64,000 nucleotides of DNA from positions 2,366,468 to 2,430,467 of the forward strand of contig JAHCVI010000005.1 in the NCBI GenBank assembly GCA_019096155.1. The letters are read 5' to 3'. The stretch is from Staphylotrichum longicolle (lineage: Eukaryota; Ascomycota; Sordariomycetes; Sordariales; Chaetomiaceae). Of the stretch, positions 21,638 to 33,200 are shown in pieces; the stretch's first letter is position 1, and each line of letters begins with the position of its first letter. The translations under genes were made by a program, and so were the position numbers. The notes below the pieces were generated by a model, which ran no database searches, was not told the DNA's origin, and was given only the letters and a program-made list of their open reading frames with translations.

Positions 21638-22624
21638 ATAAAAAAAAACCCCAAGCTTTGATCGCGAGGTGGTGACGAACTGGCCACCTTCTTTTCAACC
21701 ACACTACCCGGGCAAAGGGGGCAAAGGGAGCAAAGGGAGCAAAGGGGGCAAGGCGAGCAGAAGTACGCGTTCGGGTGCCAACCTAAACCGGGGATTGTCC
21801 GCATCTGGGCCTGTTCTTCTAGGTAGCTTAGTCGGGTCTCAGGGCCGGGAGGATGTCTGTCTGGCCTCATCCAGTCTCATACGAAAACAAAACGACATGC
21901 CAACTCCGCCGTTCTGAAACTGGGTTTGTTCTAATGGGTACATCATCTTTCATCTACGTGGGCAGAAGAGTTTGCTCTTTTCTTTTTCTGCACTGCCCAG
22001 CCAGTTCCGTTTGGTGGGAAAAAAATCTCCGGCCCATCAGTTTCCTCCGCTGGCGCCGGTCGACAAACAAGGCGTTGTGTTTGAGAAGAGACCGACAGCT
22101 GAGGCTCGTCCAGAGAGGGCTGTATCGGAAACACGCAGATGTGGAATAGAACAAACTGTCAGCACCCTCGCTCAATTCCATAAAATTAAACACGCGCCCA
22201 AGTACACTACCGTCCTGGTCCATGATATAGATACCTATGCAAAGCCGCTACCGAATGATAAAGCCAAGTATCCCCGCCACCCACACACCCGTCCCTCCCA
22301 CCGAGTTTTGACGCCGACCCCCTTTCAACGCCAGTCCCACCACCTTGGAATGCTCCATCCCGTCCCATTGAAAGTACCCCAGCCGTCCGCCTCCGAATCC
22401 GTGTATGCAATACCTGACCGCCGCCCGTTCCAGTTTCCCCATGGTCACCCATCGCAGGCCCCTCATCTGCTCATCACCGCCCTTCCACAGACAAAACACC
22501 CCAAACCCGACACCGCCTCCCACAACCAACCCCCTGACTCCTACCCCTACCCCCACCCGCATCCCCGTCCCCGTCCTGTCCCCGTCCCTGTCCCCGTCCC
22601 TGCCCCCTGCGTCGACACACGTCC
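21638..22624. other. Convergent intergenic region, mzt1 / CHY-RING gene
   Basis: 987 bases of 3' flanks. Contains a GGCAAAGGGA-type tandem (21711-21752) and, at 22560-22605, CCCCGTCCCTGTCC-type repeats next to the CHY-RING stop. Open frames on both strands are low-complexity Pro/Ser or Gly runs with no family signal. Confidence 0.55.
21711..21752. repeat. Tandem GGCAAAGGGR decamer, about four copies
   Basis: Four imperfect copies of a 10-base unit (GGCAAAGGGG, GCAAAGGGAG and so on) just past the mzt1 3' end. Confidence 0.85.
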
Positions 22625-24918
22625 CTATCTATGACCCAGCAGCAGGATATCATCCTCCTCGTCCTCATCTTCTTCTTCTTCTTCTTCCTCCCCCTCTTCG
22701 TCGCCAGACTCCCCCTCTGAACTTTCTTCGTCTTCTTCGTCGTCGTCACTAAACCCCACCACGCTCTCGGCCGACGTCAACCCCGTCATGCGATCGAAAT
22801 CCCGATCCCGCGCGCCAAAGAGGTCCAGCATGTCATCGTCTTGGTCTTCGTCGTCTTCGTCTTCCGAGGAGTCGCATGCCCTGGAGCATGCACCAGCACC
22901 GGCGCCGGAAGCGGGAGGGCGGGACCGGTCGAATGCTGCGGTGGAGGATGTGGATGCGGCGGCGGCGGCGGCGGTGGCGATGGTGGGGTTGCGCGCGGGG
23001 GGCAACGGAGAGGATGACGACGCAGTCGCAGTCTGTTCCAGCTCCGCCGAAGGGGTGGCGGTGCGGTTCAAGAGGCGGAGTAGGAAAGCCGGGGAGAAGG
23101 ACGAGGGAGAGGTGGAAAGGAGGCCGAAACCTTGATATACTGACGAGGAGGTGTCTTGTTCGCGTTGCCGGGGCTGTTCCCTGCGGCGGGCGGCGGCGCG
23201 GTTGCGCTGGCGGAGTTCGTCGGCGAGGAAGGCTGGGTCGAGGGAGATGGGCTGTTGTTGGCCCTGGTGTGGCTGTTCTGGCTGGTCGGCGGCGCCGCCC
23301 GGCATGTTGAGCAGCTGCAGTTGGGTGGTGTTGTAGGACTTGCACACGGCGCACTTGAGGCCGAGCCAGTGGAAGGCGGTCTGGGACTTGGCGGAGCAGT
23401 CGTTGCACGAGATGACGGCGCGGGCGTCGGCGTAGTCGAGCGGCATGGGCTGCTGGAGGATCTGCATGTCGAGCTGGCGGAAGTGGTACTCCATGTTGAC
23501 GCACGACTTGTTGCAGAGCGGGCAGCGGTACGACGTCTTCTTGAGCTCCTCGAAGCACACCAGGTGGATGCTGTGACCGCATTGCATGAACATGACCGAC
23601 TTGGGCGAGTTGAATAGGTACTCGTTGCAGATGGGGCAGTCCGAGTCGACGGCGCGCTCGATGCATTTGTGGTTGTTGGTGTCGGACATGGAGACGCATG
23701 CCATGCATTTCTAACGCTGTCAGCTTTCCGAGCGATGACCCGAAAAACAGGAATCAGAAGGCTCACCTTGCAGTGGAAAAAGTCCTTGCCCAGTCCCTGT
23801 CCGACTCTACAGAGTCCGCAGTCGGGGCAATGGTAGATGGGCTTGTTCGGGTCGTCGTTCCAGAGCTTGCATATCCCGCAGTAGTAGTAGGCCGCCGACT
23901 GGCCGCACTTGGTGCATGTATCGGATGCCTTTTGTGCGCACCCGCAGAGCATGCAGAGCATGTGTTTGGTTTGCTGGCGCGGGAGGACGTGATCCTCGAC
24001 AGCGTCGTGACAGTGGCGGCACGTGTGCCACCGCTCACACGAGGCGCACTGCAGCTTGACATTCCGGCGGTAGTGCTCGCAGCCGAGGCGCTTCTCCTCC
24101 TCTTCCTCGGGCTGTCCCGCCACCGACCACCAGTCCGAGCGGTCAGCCGGCCGCTTGTTCGGCGCAAACGTCGGCCTGAGGTCCTCCTCGGTCAGGGGCA
24201 AGTTGAGCGGGCCTGACCCGTCCCCTAGCGGATTCCACTTCTTGAGGACTTGCAACGGGCCGATGTGTTCGGCGGGCTCGGGGGGGTCCAGTGTACTCGT
24301 GCTGGCCGGCGACACGGGTCTCAGGGTAGCGTGAGCGGGCCTGGGTGACTGCTGTAACCTGCTGGTGTACCGCTCCGTCAACAAGCCGTGCATCATCTGG
24401 GCTTTGGTGTCCTGCGGGACGCTCAGGAGCTGGATGGCCTGTATCCTCCGCCGGAGATCCCCCATGCCGTCATCCTCGGGAAGCGGGGTCCGCGGGTTGC
24501 TCTCTGGGAGCGGCCATGCTGATGCTGATGATGATGCTGATGCCGTGATTTCGTCCGCCGGTGCACCAGTAGCGAGCGTGCTGAATTGCCCAGCCGGTCC
24601 GGTAGTGGCATGGCTTTCGGGAGCGGCCGGCAGGTCGAGTGGACTTGGTGGCGAGACGACGGGTTGCTGGTTGCGGCTTGCTGCTACGGCGACAGCCGAC
24701 GAGTCCAACACGGCATCCCCAACCGCTACCCTCCCAGACTCGTCTCCCTCCAGTATTGCGCTTCCGGCGACGGTGGCGGCATCCGTTGACCTTGCTCTAC
24801 GGTGACGCAGGGCGGGGGGCTCGATGGCGGGGGGCTCAGTGGCGGCAAACCCGGAAGAGAAGCGGCGTGCTTGTCGGAGGACCGGGGTGATGATGAAGTC
24901 GGAGACCAGCTGGGCCAT
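22625..24918 (-). CDS. CHY zinc-finger / RING-type E3 ubiquitin ligase (RCHY1-like)
   Basis: Predicted E3 ligase of the Pirh2/RCHY1 type. Exons 24918-23767 and 23710-22625 join in phase 0 (GTGAGC...CGTTAG), 745 residues, longer than animal RCHY1 because of N- and C-terminal extensions. Residues 1 to about 270 are low-complexity. The CHY finger starts at GCEHYRRNVKLQCASCERWH (about 276) with TCRHCHDAVEDH and KHMLCMLCGCAQKASDTCTK, followed by the CTCHY finger (YYYCGICKLWNDDPNKPIYH). Then comes RING: CPICNEYLFNSPKSVMFMQC, GHSIHLVCFEEL, YRCPLCNKS. A zinc ribbon follows (ISCNDCSAKS...LKCAVCKSYN). The tail is Gln-rich, then strongly acidic (a Glu/Asp run encoded near 22660-22700). All expected Cys/His are visible. 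Confidence 0.92.
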
Positions 24919-25348
24919 CGCAAACCATGAGCTGCTTCGTATCAGCGACGACGGGCTCTAGGGGTGCTCCAGGCTGTCGTCTGGCGGGCTGAACATGGAC
25001 GCAGAGGAGAAGGAACTTGGGAAGTTGGCAGTGAAGCTGGGCCTGGAACAGGTGCTTCGTGGGCCCTGCCTGCCCTGCCATTGGCCGCCTTGCGTCACAG
25101 GAACAGGGGCCGGAACGCCCGGACTCAGCAGCGGCATCCCCACCAGTTCTATCTGCCGCCCCACACCATTTAAGCTTTTGCCGGGGTACGGGTGCAGGGG
25201 TGCAGCTGCCAGCGCTGAAGCACAGCTGTCACCACTCACGCTCAGGCTGCGCTTATTACTGTCCCTGTCTCACCAAAAAAGACATTATCCCAGCATTGAA
25301 CAAGGCCAGTTCAACTCCCCGTGTATTCATCTTCCCAATCTGCCACTT
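24919..25348. other. Intergenic region between CHY-RING and TDP2-like genes
   Basis: 430 bases: promoter of the CHY-RING gene and 3' flank of the TDP2-like gene. A short tandem (CCTGTCTTGCCCC/CCTGTCTTGTCCC) occurs at the TDP2-like 3' end, about 25368-25400. Nothing else seen. Confidence 0.55.
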
Positions 25349-26516
25349 TCAAGCCCCAGGCGTCCCCTCCTGTCTTGCCCCCTCCTGTCTTGTCCCCTCC
25401 TTAGGTACTGTACTTGTTATCTCAGCCACCTCGATCCTAAACTCGGCCCTCACCCCTAAATGATCCGTAACCCACGCCTTCTCCAGGTCCCTGCCCTCCA
25501 CCAACTCCCCCGCCGCCCGCTCCTCCTCCACCACCACGTCCATCCCGAACCTCTCAAACCCAACCACCTCCACCCCTCCGCAAAACAAAATCTTATCCAT
25601 CCGACTCAACCCCCACCGCGTCCTCTCCCGCCTCCCCGCCATGTGCCCCCACGTCATGCCCCCTTCCTCCCCTTCCACGCCCCCCGTCTCGAGGTACGCA
25701 TCCTTTAACCCGTTGTCGACATGCAGCGTCCTGTCAAACTCCTCAATGGCGTTGAAGTCGCCACCGATGATCCCCGCGTGCGCCCGGTGCAGCCACTGCG
25801 CGGCGGCCGCCAGCTGGGCGGGCCGCCGCGGCGGGATGGCGCACAGCGACTCGAGGTGGGAGGTGCAGAGGCGGAGGGTTTGGGACTGGGGCAGGGCGAT
25901 GTCGACGAAGAGGGCGTCGCGCTGCATCGCGGTGACGGGGTAGTGGAGGCGGAAGAGGGAGGTGATGGGGAGGGTGGTGGGGATGAGCATGCAGGTGCCT
26001 GGTTGGGGGTTAGTACCTGGGAGGTAGGTAGTCAGGGTGTGGGGCGGGGAGGGAAGGGGGGGAATAGGGGAGGGGTTTACCGTAGGTTGGTGACTCCCAG
26101 TGGTCGGTGGACGCGTCGGTAATGTTGTAGCCTGCGCGCACCCAGTCGGCCTGCTTGATCAGCGCGAGATCGGACTGGGTCATCTCGTTGAGCATGACGA
26201 TGCTTGGGTCCGGCTTGTTGGCGACGAGGGAGCGGAGGTGCTTGAGAGCAGCGGCCATCCGGGCTTCTCCGTACGGCCGCATGAAGTCGATGTTCCAAGA
26301 CAGCACGGAGAAATGGAAGGATCGGGGCGTTTCGGAGCCGGGCGGGACAGTTGAGCCCTGCACCTCGACCGGCCACCAGAGACCGTTCCGGAAGGTGAAG
26401 TACTCTTGCGGTGCAGGCTCGCCGCGCCTCCAGCTCTGGATTGTTGGGAACATGGCGGCGCTCTTGGTTTGCTTCGTGGACTTTTGGCGGGTGAGGTGTC
26501 TAAAGAATCTAAACAT
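25349..26516 (-). CDS. Endonuclease/exonuclease/phosphatase-fold protein, TDP2-like
   Basis: Mg-dependent phosphodiesterase of the EEP superfamily; the nearest named relative I recognise is tyrosyl-DNA phosphodiesterase 2. Exons 26516-26081 and 25998-25349 join in phase (GTAAAC...ACCAG), 361 residues. All catalytic motifs are present: SVLSWNIDFM (Asn), IVMLNEMTQ (metal-binding Glu), GIIGGDFNAIEEFD (GDxN) and AWVTDHLGVRAEF (Asp-His). Also LCTSHLESL, a typical strand before the GDxN motif. The C terminus ends in a small repeat (EGTRQEGARQEGTPGA). The start could be the ATG at 26516 (MFRFFRHLTR) or at 26453 (MFPTIQSWRRGE), nearer to the conserved part. The specific substrate is not provable from sequence. 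Confidence 0.82.
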
Positions 26517-28182
26517 TGAAAAATCCGGATGGGCTGTATTATGGCCAAACACGGTACAAGTGCTCCGGTGTCGTGAATCGAAAGGCAGCGGGATCTCGAG
26601 TGCGAGCCGAGCCAGGCAGCAGCTGACAGTTGGTCCGAGGATCAAATAACGCAGTGGCCTGATTGGCTGTTGTAGGTATCTAAAGCCATCGGTGACCGGA
26701 TCTAAAAGAACTTGCTGAACCTGGCGAATTTTAGTCTTTAGGAACCAAAGGCTACCTAGGTATGAGATAGCTAGGTAGTCGGGTACTGAAAGCTGAGCAC
26801 AAGATTGAATTCTCGTCATGCTTCCATTGTAATCAGGGGGTATGTCGACAGAACATGACAACTTAGTTCAAATCCAAAGAACTGGAGAATGAAACTAGCA
26901 ATCACTGCGCAAGTAGATTTGAATTTTCATTTGAGTCGTAGTATGATCTCACTCAAATATGTGCAGTGACACTTATTTGATTGGCCCTTACTATCAATAC
27001 ATCCTCCTTCCTTTCCACTCGCTCACGGACTAACCCTCCCTCCCCAACCACGCCCTCGGCCTCAGTATATCCGCCATCGCCCCTTCCATCACCACCACCT
27101 CCAAAACCTCACCACTCCCCGTCCTCTCAAACCCATACCTCAAAATTGCTCCTACCCTCCTCGCGGTACGTGATCGCCAAGCAGCAGAACCTGTACCAGG
27201 TGAAACGAGTTTCTCAAGTCTGTCACCATGATGCCCGGGTCGGTCGCGGCGGGCTTAGTCGCTCTCAGGCTAAACACACCGTGGCGTTCCCGGGTTGCGC
27301 CGCTCGGCTGCTCCATGCGAGATCCGGCTCTTGGGGCCAGTAAGAGGAGAAGGAAAAAGAGAGAAAGGGGAAAAAAAAAAGGTAGGAAAAAGAGGAAGGG
27401 AAGAGGAAGGGAAAAGGAAGGGAAAAGAGGAAGAAGAAGAAAGAGGAAGAAGAAAGAGAAAGAAGAAAAGAAAAGAGGAAGATAAAAGAGGAAGAAAAGG
27501 ATTTAATGATCTTTGATTCTTTTTCATCAAGGATTCAGGCTTTCTCAGGAAATGGAGATGTCGCAATGGTTTTAGTGATTTTGGTAGACGCTTTTTTCTG
27601 TCCAGAAGGAGCGCAGCCTCGGTACTCATCGTGATGCCATGATTCGGACTCGGCCCGAAATTCTTGAGGACCTGCTCTTCTCGAGCACCGGAACTTGGGG
27701 GGATGCTACCCCGGATTCCTGGGGTGCAGATCTTGACTTTGCGGGGGTTTAGGGTGTCCCGCACCCGGAGACAATGCCGACCTTCGATTGGTGATGCGGC
27801 GCAGGGTCCCCTTCAATGCTGAAGCCACATGAGCCTGAGCCTCTCATTGAGTTGGTCGTCGCCTGGCAGAGGGTGTGCTTGGTCCGATGGGGAGCGCGCC
27901 CAGCCAATCTGAGAGCTCATGGATGCCTCCCTCGTCCATGGTCCATGGATTATAACGCGCCTTCGCTCATGCGCATCTAACTGGAAATGTAGCAGCCACA
28001 ATCCCCTGATTCCCGGGTCCCGGATTGCTACCTTAGGTTTGGTGCTGGGCGCGCTGGGTTGGCAGGCTCGGCAGGCACCCCGGCTTTTAAAGTAACGTGC
28101 CGCCCCCCAATGTTGATTTCGGCAAGATGAGCTTGGGCCTCTTCTTTTCTTTAATCTTGGCCTTCTCTTCTTCTTTACCACA
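26517..28182. other. Gene-poor stretch with polypurine tract and repeat copy
   Basis: 1.67 kb without a supported gene, the left end of the accessory region. Contains pyrimidine-rich DNA (27000-27180), a polypurine (A/G) tract (27336-27500) and copy A of a dispersed repeat (27483-27612). The minus-strand open frame at 27270-27764 is made of that repeat and the purine tract and is not a gene. Confidence 0.55.
27483..27612. repeat. Dispersed repeat, copy A
   Basis: About 130 bases from AAGAGGAAGAAAAGGATTTA to CTGTCCAGAAGGAGC. It matches copy B (36145-36280) closely apart from small indels and copy C (57150-57303) more loosely. Shared landmarks in order: GATTCT, CATCAAGGATTC, GGCTTTCTCA, GATGTCGCAATG, GAYGCYTTTTTCTGTCCAGAAGG. 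All three follow a long A/G tract. Confidence 0.75.
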
Positions 28183-29457
28183 ATGTCAACGCCTGGGCCG
28201 TCCCCGTCCTCTGACGGACGGCCCCATGACGATAGGGGCCCGATGCTGGTCAGCGTCTCCTGGGGTTTGACCGCGCTGGCCTCGGCGTTTTTGGGCCTCC
28301 GCCTTTACTGCAAGTTCAACATCCGGCGTGGCCTGTGGTGGGACGACCGCATCTTGATAGCTGCCTGGGTACGCCACATGGGAGCACTTGACTTCCAAGT
28401 TGTTTTTTTTGCAAGTTGCAGAGTGCTGACATGTGCCTGCCTCCCCGTTATTATTATTAGTGTACCATAGTCGCCACGGCCGCGATAACCACCGTCCTGG
28501 TGAATGACTTCAAGTACGGCCGGCACGACTGGGACGTCGAGATCTATGACCCCGTTCGCTTCATGGTTGTCATCTACAGCCGGGCGACAATCACCATTAC
28601 CGCCATCGTGTGGACCAAGACAGCCTTTGCCCTCACGCTCCTCCGCCTGACGACGGGCATGACCAAGGCCTTTGTCTGGTTCATTATTATTTCCATGAAC
28701 ATCGCCATGGGCTTCGCTGCCATGGTCCCGTGGATTCAATGCAAGCCGCTAGCCAAGGGCTGGATCATGAGCTTGCCGGGCACCTGTTGGGCTCCTCGTG
28801 TGGGATCAAAAATCTGGATCGCCACCGGCGGTTGGTTCTCTTCCCATTCCCTCGCCATAGGCCACGGCTAACTCTCCGTCTCAGCCTACTCGGCCGCAAT
28901 GGATTTTACGCTCGCCATTCTTCCTTGGACCTTTTTATGGAATATCTCACTGAGAAACAAGGAAAAAGTTGGCGTCGTAATTGCCATGAGCATGGGTGTA
29001 GTGTGAGTAACCCTCGTCGCTCCCGATTACCTCTTTCTGTCTTCTGACAGTCATTCCTCTCCAGGGCGGGAGTTGTTGCCATCATAAAGTGCGTCAATTT
29101 GCCAAACCTTGGCGCACAAGACTCATGCAAGTCATTCCTACCACTGCTGCACACGCGATACAAGCGACTGACAACTGGACAGACCACGATGTCATCCTGT
29201 TCATCTGGGACGTGGCCGAATCGACAGTGACCATGATGGCCGCGTGCATTCCCACGCTCCGGGTTTTGCTCCGAGATACCAAAACACCATCACGTCCGTC
29301 CCGGCTCTCTGAGGTACCGGATCTTGGCAAATTATCCTACAGAGGACTGGGCGTTAAAATCCCTCCTGCGGCCCATGAGCTTACATTATTATCCACGGAA
29401 GACAGTTGGGAGTCGGGAAAGAGTGGAGGTAGAGGGAAGGGTACACGTATGCAATAA
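28183..29457 (+). CDS. PTH11-type rhodopsin-domain integral membrane protein
   Basis: Fungal PTH11-like seven-span protein, a family of candidate surface receptors, many species-specific. Exons 28183-28368, 28461-28830, 28885-29002, 29065-29126 and 29165-29457 give 342 residues. Family traits: a polar N terminus; a span in VSWGLTALASAFLGLRLYCK followed by FNIRRGLWWDDRILIAAW; an acidic loop, DFKYGRHDWDVE; spans around VIYSRATITITAIVWTKTAF and FVWFIIISMNIAMGFAAMVP with WIQCKPLAKGW; AYSAAMDFTLAILPWTFLW; and, late, DHDVILFIWDVAESTVTMMA ending IPTLRVLLRD. The fourth intron (29127-29164) is only 38 nt and uses a GC donor (GCAAGT); it restores the frame and the usual spacing. No CFEM domain. Ligand unknown. 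Confidence 0.75.
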
Positions 29458-29614
29458 TCTCGACGTTCTTGTTACAGTTGTGGTCACGTACTTTGCAACA
29501 CTCCACCAACGACCAGAAGTGAGCCTTCATAGCACATGCCGAGGCCGGGGATGCCCGAGAGCAAGACTTGCTACCGGAGGAACTCTGTAACAGCAGGATG
29601 TCACACTTCGTCCC

Positions 29615-29985
29615 TCTAACCCTCCCCGCCGCCTCCGCCAAAGCCCGAATCTCCCCCCTTTTCACACTATTATCCTCGATTCCCGCCGCAACCCGAGACT
29701 CTTCCCTAAACGCCTCCACAAACTGCGGACGATTGGTATAATCGTGCAACCAGCTCAGATCCATGCACACCGTATGAGAAACAGAGTGTCCAGCTCGAGA
29801 CCAAAAGGGCTGGATCGAGGCGAGGGTCCAGTCGACTATGCCCGTGATCCCGGACGTGGCAGGGTGGACAAGGAGTTTGGTCTTGGAGAGGTCGTTGTGG
29901 GTGAGGACTTGGGGGTAGATATCACCTTGGAGAAACGCAAGGCTCTGGAGTTGTCCAGGCGCCCAACCAAACCATCAAGGGAGAA
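29615..29985 (-). pseudogene. Truncated APH-family (aminoglycoside phosphotransferase fold) relic
   Basis: Only the C-lobe of a kinase-like APH protein remains. Reading leftward: YPQVLTHNDLSKTKLLVHPA (the HxD catalytic loop as HND), GITGIVDWTLASIQPF (the metal-binding IVDW), then VCMDLSWLHDYTNRPQF and GIEDNSVKRGEIRALAEAAG. A TGA lies just upstream in the same frame near 29985, no N-lobe or start follows, and after about 29615 the reading drifts into non-matching sequence that overlaps the 3' end of the PTH11-type gene. Fungal genomes carry large families of these proteins of unknown substrate; this copy looks dead. A missed upstream exon cannot be excluded but I could not find one. Confidence 0.6.
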
Positions 29986-30214
29986 AGTTCTCATTGGCTG
30001 TTGTGTGATAGTCACCTGCAGGCGATCTTCAGCCGCATATTTTTCTCTGACGACCGTATCCAAGCCTGATGTGTTTCTGCTACTCCGTCAGACACCGCAT
30101 CTACACTATCTTGTCTCAGTGGTTGAACAATCACCATCCCTGGGTACCTTGACTGGGTTCACAAAGTAACAAAGTTCAGAACCGGATCATCGACCTTACG
30201 TTACCGACAAGACG

Positions 30215-33200
30215 ATGGACTCGACAAAGTCAACGGCGACGCCTGGACGGGCAGACGGCAGGGACGTCGATACCAACTACAGTTTGGAAGGCTCGGATGA
30301 TCCAGTCGCGTTCTCATACGATGCAGATGCTGTTGATCACGCCGGCATCGTTTCTAATCTTGATGCGCTACCTTCTCGAATAAGCGAGTACCAAGTACTT
30401 GACCCCTTGAGCTCAAAGAACTTTGCGTAAGACATCACGGCTGAAATAGGACGCATATATGCTGAGAAAATCACGTCCTGAACTCTACCTAGTCTCCGCC
30501 GATTCCAGAGCGCTCACAACAAACTCATCTATTCTGTGTTCTGGGTCCCATTTGCAACGCACTCGGAACTCGCACACACACTCGGCGGCACCAAGCGAGT
30601 GATGGCAACACTTAAGCGGATAGAGGCCAACCGTTGCGAGTTCATTGTCGACACTGGGAAAGCAAACAATATCAGGATATATGGTGCGCACCAGGGACAG
30701 AAAAGAAGGGGCGAACTGCTTGGTCCGTACGACTTTGTCTTGCGAACTCCTGCAGGAAACGTGCTCCTCACGGCACAGGGTCAGCAGATCGGCAGCAGCC
30801 TTGTCGGTGCTGGACTGGCAGTTGGCTTTGAATGTGCCACCTGGGTCAGTGCCATGTCGCTGGTTGGTATGGGTCCTCGGCGCAGAAATCGCTGGATTAG
30901 CAAAGAGAGAGCGGACGATGCCGCCCAGCTACTTGCTGAACTACTTGGCCAGCTCCCGCACGCTTCGTCACTGCTTGCCAGCGGCATGGGGAGAACCTCG
31001 GTTGGACCGTCGATTGTAGCCATGTCGCTGCGTGGGAGAGGGGTCAAGGTGGTGTTGCAGGATCCTCACCCTTTTCCAGGTCAGCTCTATGGGGAACTGG
31101 TATATTCCCTGCGGACCGCTGCAGACTGTCTCGCAGGCTCCGAGGAGGCAATGGGGCTGGCGGACCTCGTGCTACTAACGTATACAAAACCCTTGTCGCG
31201 GCGGTTTGATGGCAGCGAAGCAACCGTTGAGAATTCGGGTCCCATCATGATTCAAGCGGCAGATCCCGTCAGGTTCCGCCGGCTTGTGACGGATATTCTT
31301 CAGCAAAGGAATAGCCAAGGCGTTTCCACGTTTCCCTGGAGCAACATCCTCTTCTGCACAGCACTTCGGTACGTCTTATGCAGCGAAGCGGATGTTCTAA
31401 GCCTAGGAATCCACTATCTAGGAGTACCAAAGAACAAGTCCATACTTTCAACAATCCTGGCGGCTGGAACTGCGGAAAGTCCAACTCTTGAGGAAGACCA
31501 AGAAACCACGCGGAGACTGTCCGCAGAAAGACGGAGTCTTTGGAAGGCCAATGCAGATTTGTATGCAAATGCGTTGGCGAAGGAGCTGGGCAACAGGCTT
31601 TTGGCGTGTTTCGAAGGCGGCCGCCGTGAAGTCTTCCTCGGATCCCTCGCGCGAAACTTGAAAGAATTCGCCTACCGAATAGGTTACCATTCCACCGCAA
31701 AGAAGGATCGTGAGATTATGTACTTTGTTTACAGGTTTCGCTCGTAAGTTTGATGGCCAGCACACCCTATGACTGGATGTATACAACAGCTTGCTGACTG
31801 GGGAATTGGCAGGCGGATCGTGGAGCATATCAGACGCCTGTTCCTCACGGCCACTAGTGAAGATGGTCCGTCACATTCAAGCAGTGGTGAGGGTTTGGAT
31901 CTCGGTGGCACGGCGTCCCTTTGGAGATCTCAAGAGGTTGGAAAGCGACGAGACGACAGCCACACTTCAGGCAATTCTTTGGGAAAGGGAGAGCTTGATT
32001 ATGCATTGACCGATTTCGAAGGCATCAACCTTCCGCTCCTAACGGCGTTCAGAGAGCTTCTCGCCCGTTCTTCTGGATTTGAGCAGCTCATATCCTCCAT
32101 TTTTACCAGAAGTCATTTGGAGGTTCCCAACTCCCGGATGTGGGGGGCGACATCCAAGAACAGCTCCTCGGGATAGCTGGGGGATTTGAAAGGCTTCACC
32201 GCCGTTATGGCAAACCCGTCTCGGCGAGATTTGAGATCTCATGGAATTTTCCTGCCTTTTACTGGACACAACGATATGAAGGCTCATTGGGAGACGCCCT
32301 CCAGAATGCCATGACCCTTACGGGGGAGGGAAACCAAGTCCAAGCCGCAACATGCCTCGAATACATGCGTCAGACATGGCCTCAAACCGGACCTCGGCTT
32401 CTTCGATTCCTCGGCGGATTGTATGACGGAGACGTCAGGGCAAGAACGATGCACCAGGGTTTGTTCCGTTCCTTGAACCACGCGTGCAATCGTTTGCCGT
32501 CGCTGACCTTGGACAATATGACAACAGGACGATGGTCAAGTGGGATGCGTATGATTGCGCACTATCAGGGATCTTACTTGACTGTTCTAGCGTGCGGGGA
32601 TACATTCTCAGTTGCAGAGCTCGGTGCGCAGCTTGCATGGCTGGGAGGGGCTCTACGAACCTCGCCGTCGCAGACCATATCCTCCTCCTGCGTTCCATAC
32701 ACTTTGATCTTTCCCGAGAAGCACGCCGAAGTCCTCGGGCGTCCAGTCATCAGTTGCTTCATTGATTATCGGAACGTGGTTCAACACGCGATCTCGGTTG
32801 ATGGGAATCAACCTTCTGGCAGCTGCTGGAGGTCTCTTTTCCGGAACCCGGCCATTGTTAAAGGCTTCCCCATACCTCGACGATCCCGATCCAATTCGGG
32901 AATGTAGACGTCAATTGGGGGAATGGCAGCGTTGATAAAGGCCCGAAAAATAGTGACGTTCGCCGGCACGACCTTCATCAAGGGATTTTCAGCAATGTTG
33001 GCGGCGGTCGACGCTGACGCCAACACAGTGTATTGGCATCTATTCTTCAACGAGGACGGCCACTACATTTCGTACGAGGACCCTCGCGTCCCCCGAGTCT
33101 CTCCGGCGGCTTCCAACACCGCCAATATTGATGTCGATGACCCCAAGACTCAACACATCTTGGGGTGGTGCGTGGCCATCAAAAACTACACAGGTTTGTC

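Noticed and set aside
27270..27764. 164-codon minus-strand frame with Leu/Phe/Ser runs
   Set aside because: It is the complement of the polypurine tract plus dispersed-repeat copy A, not a gene.
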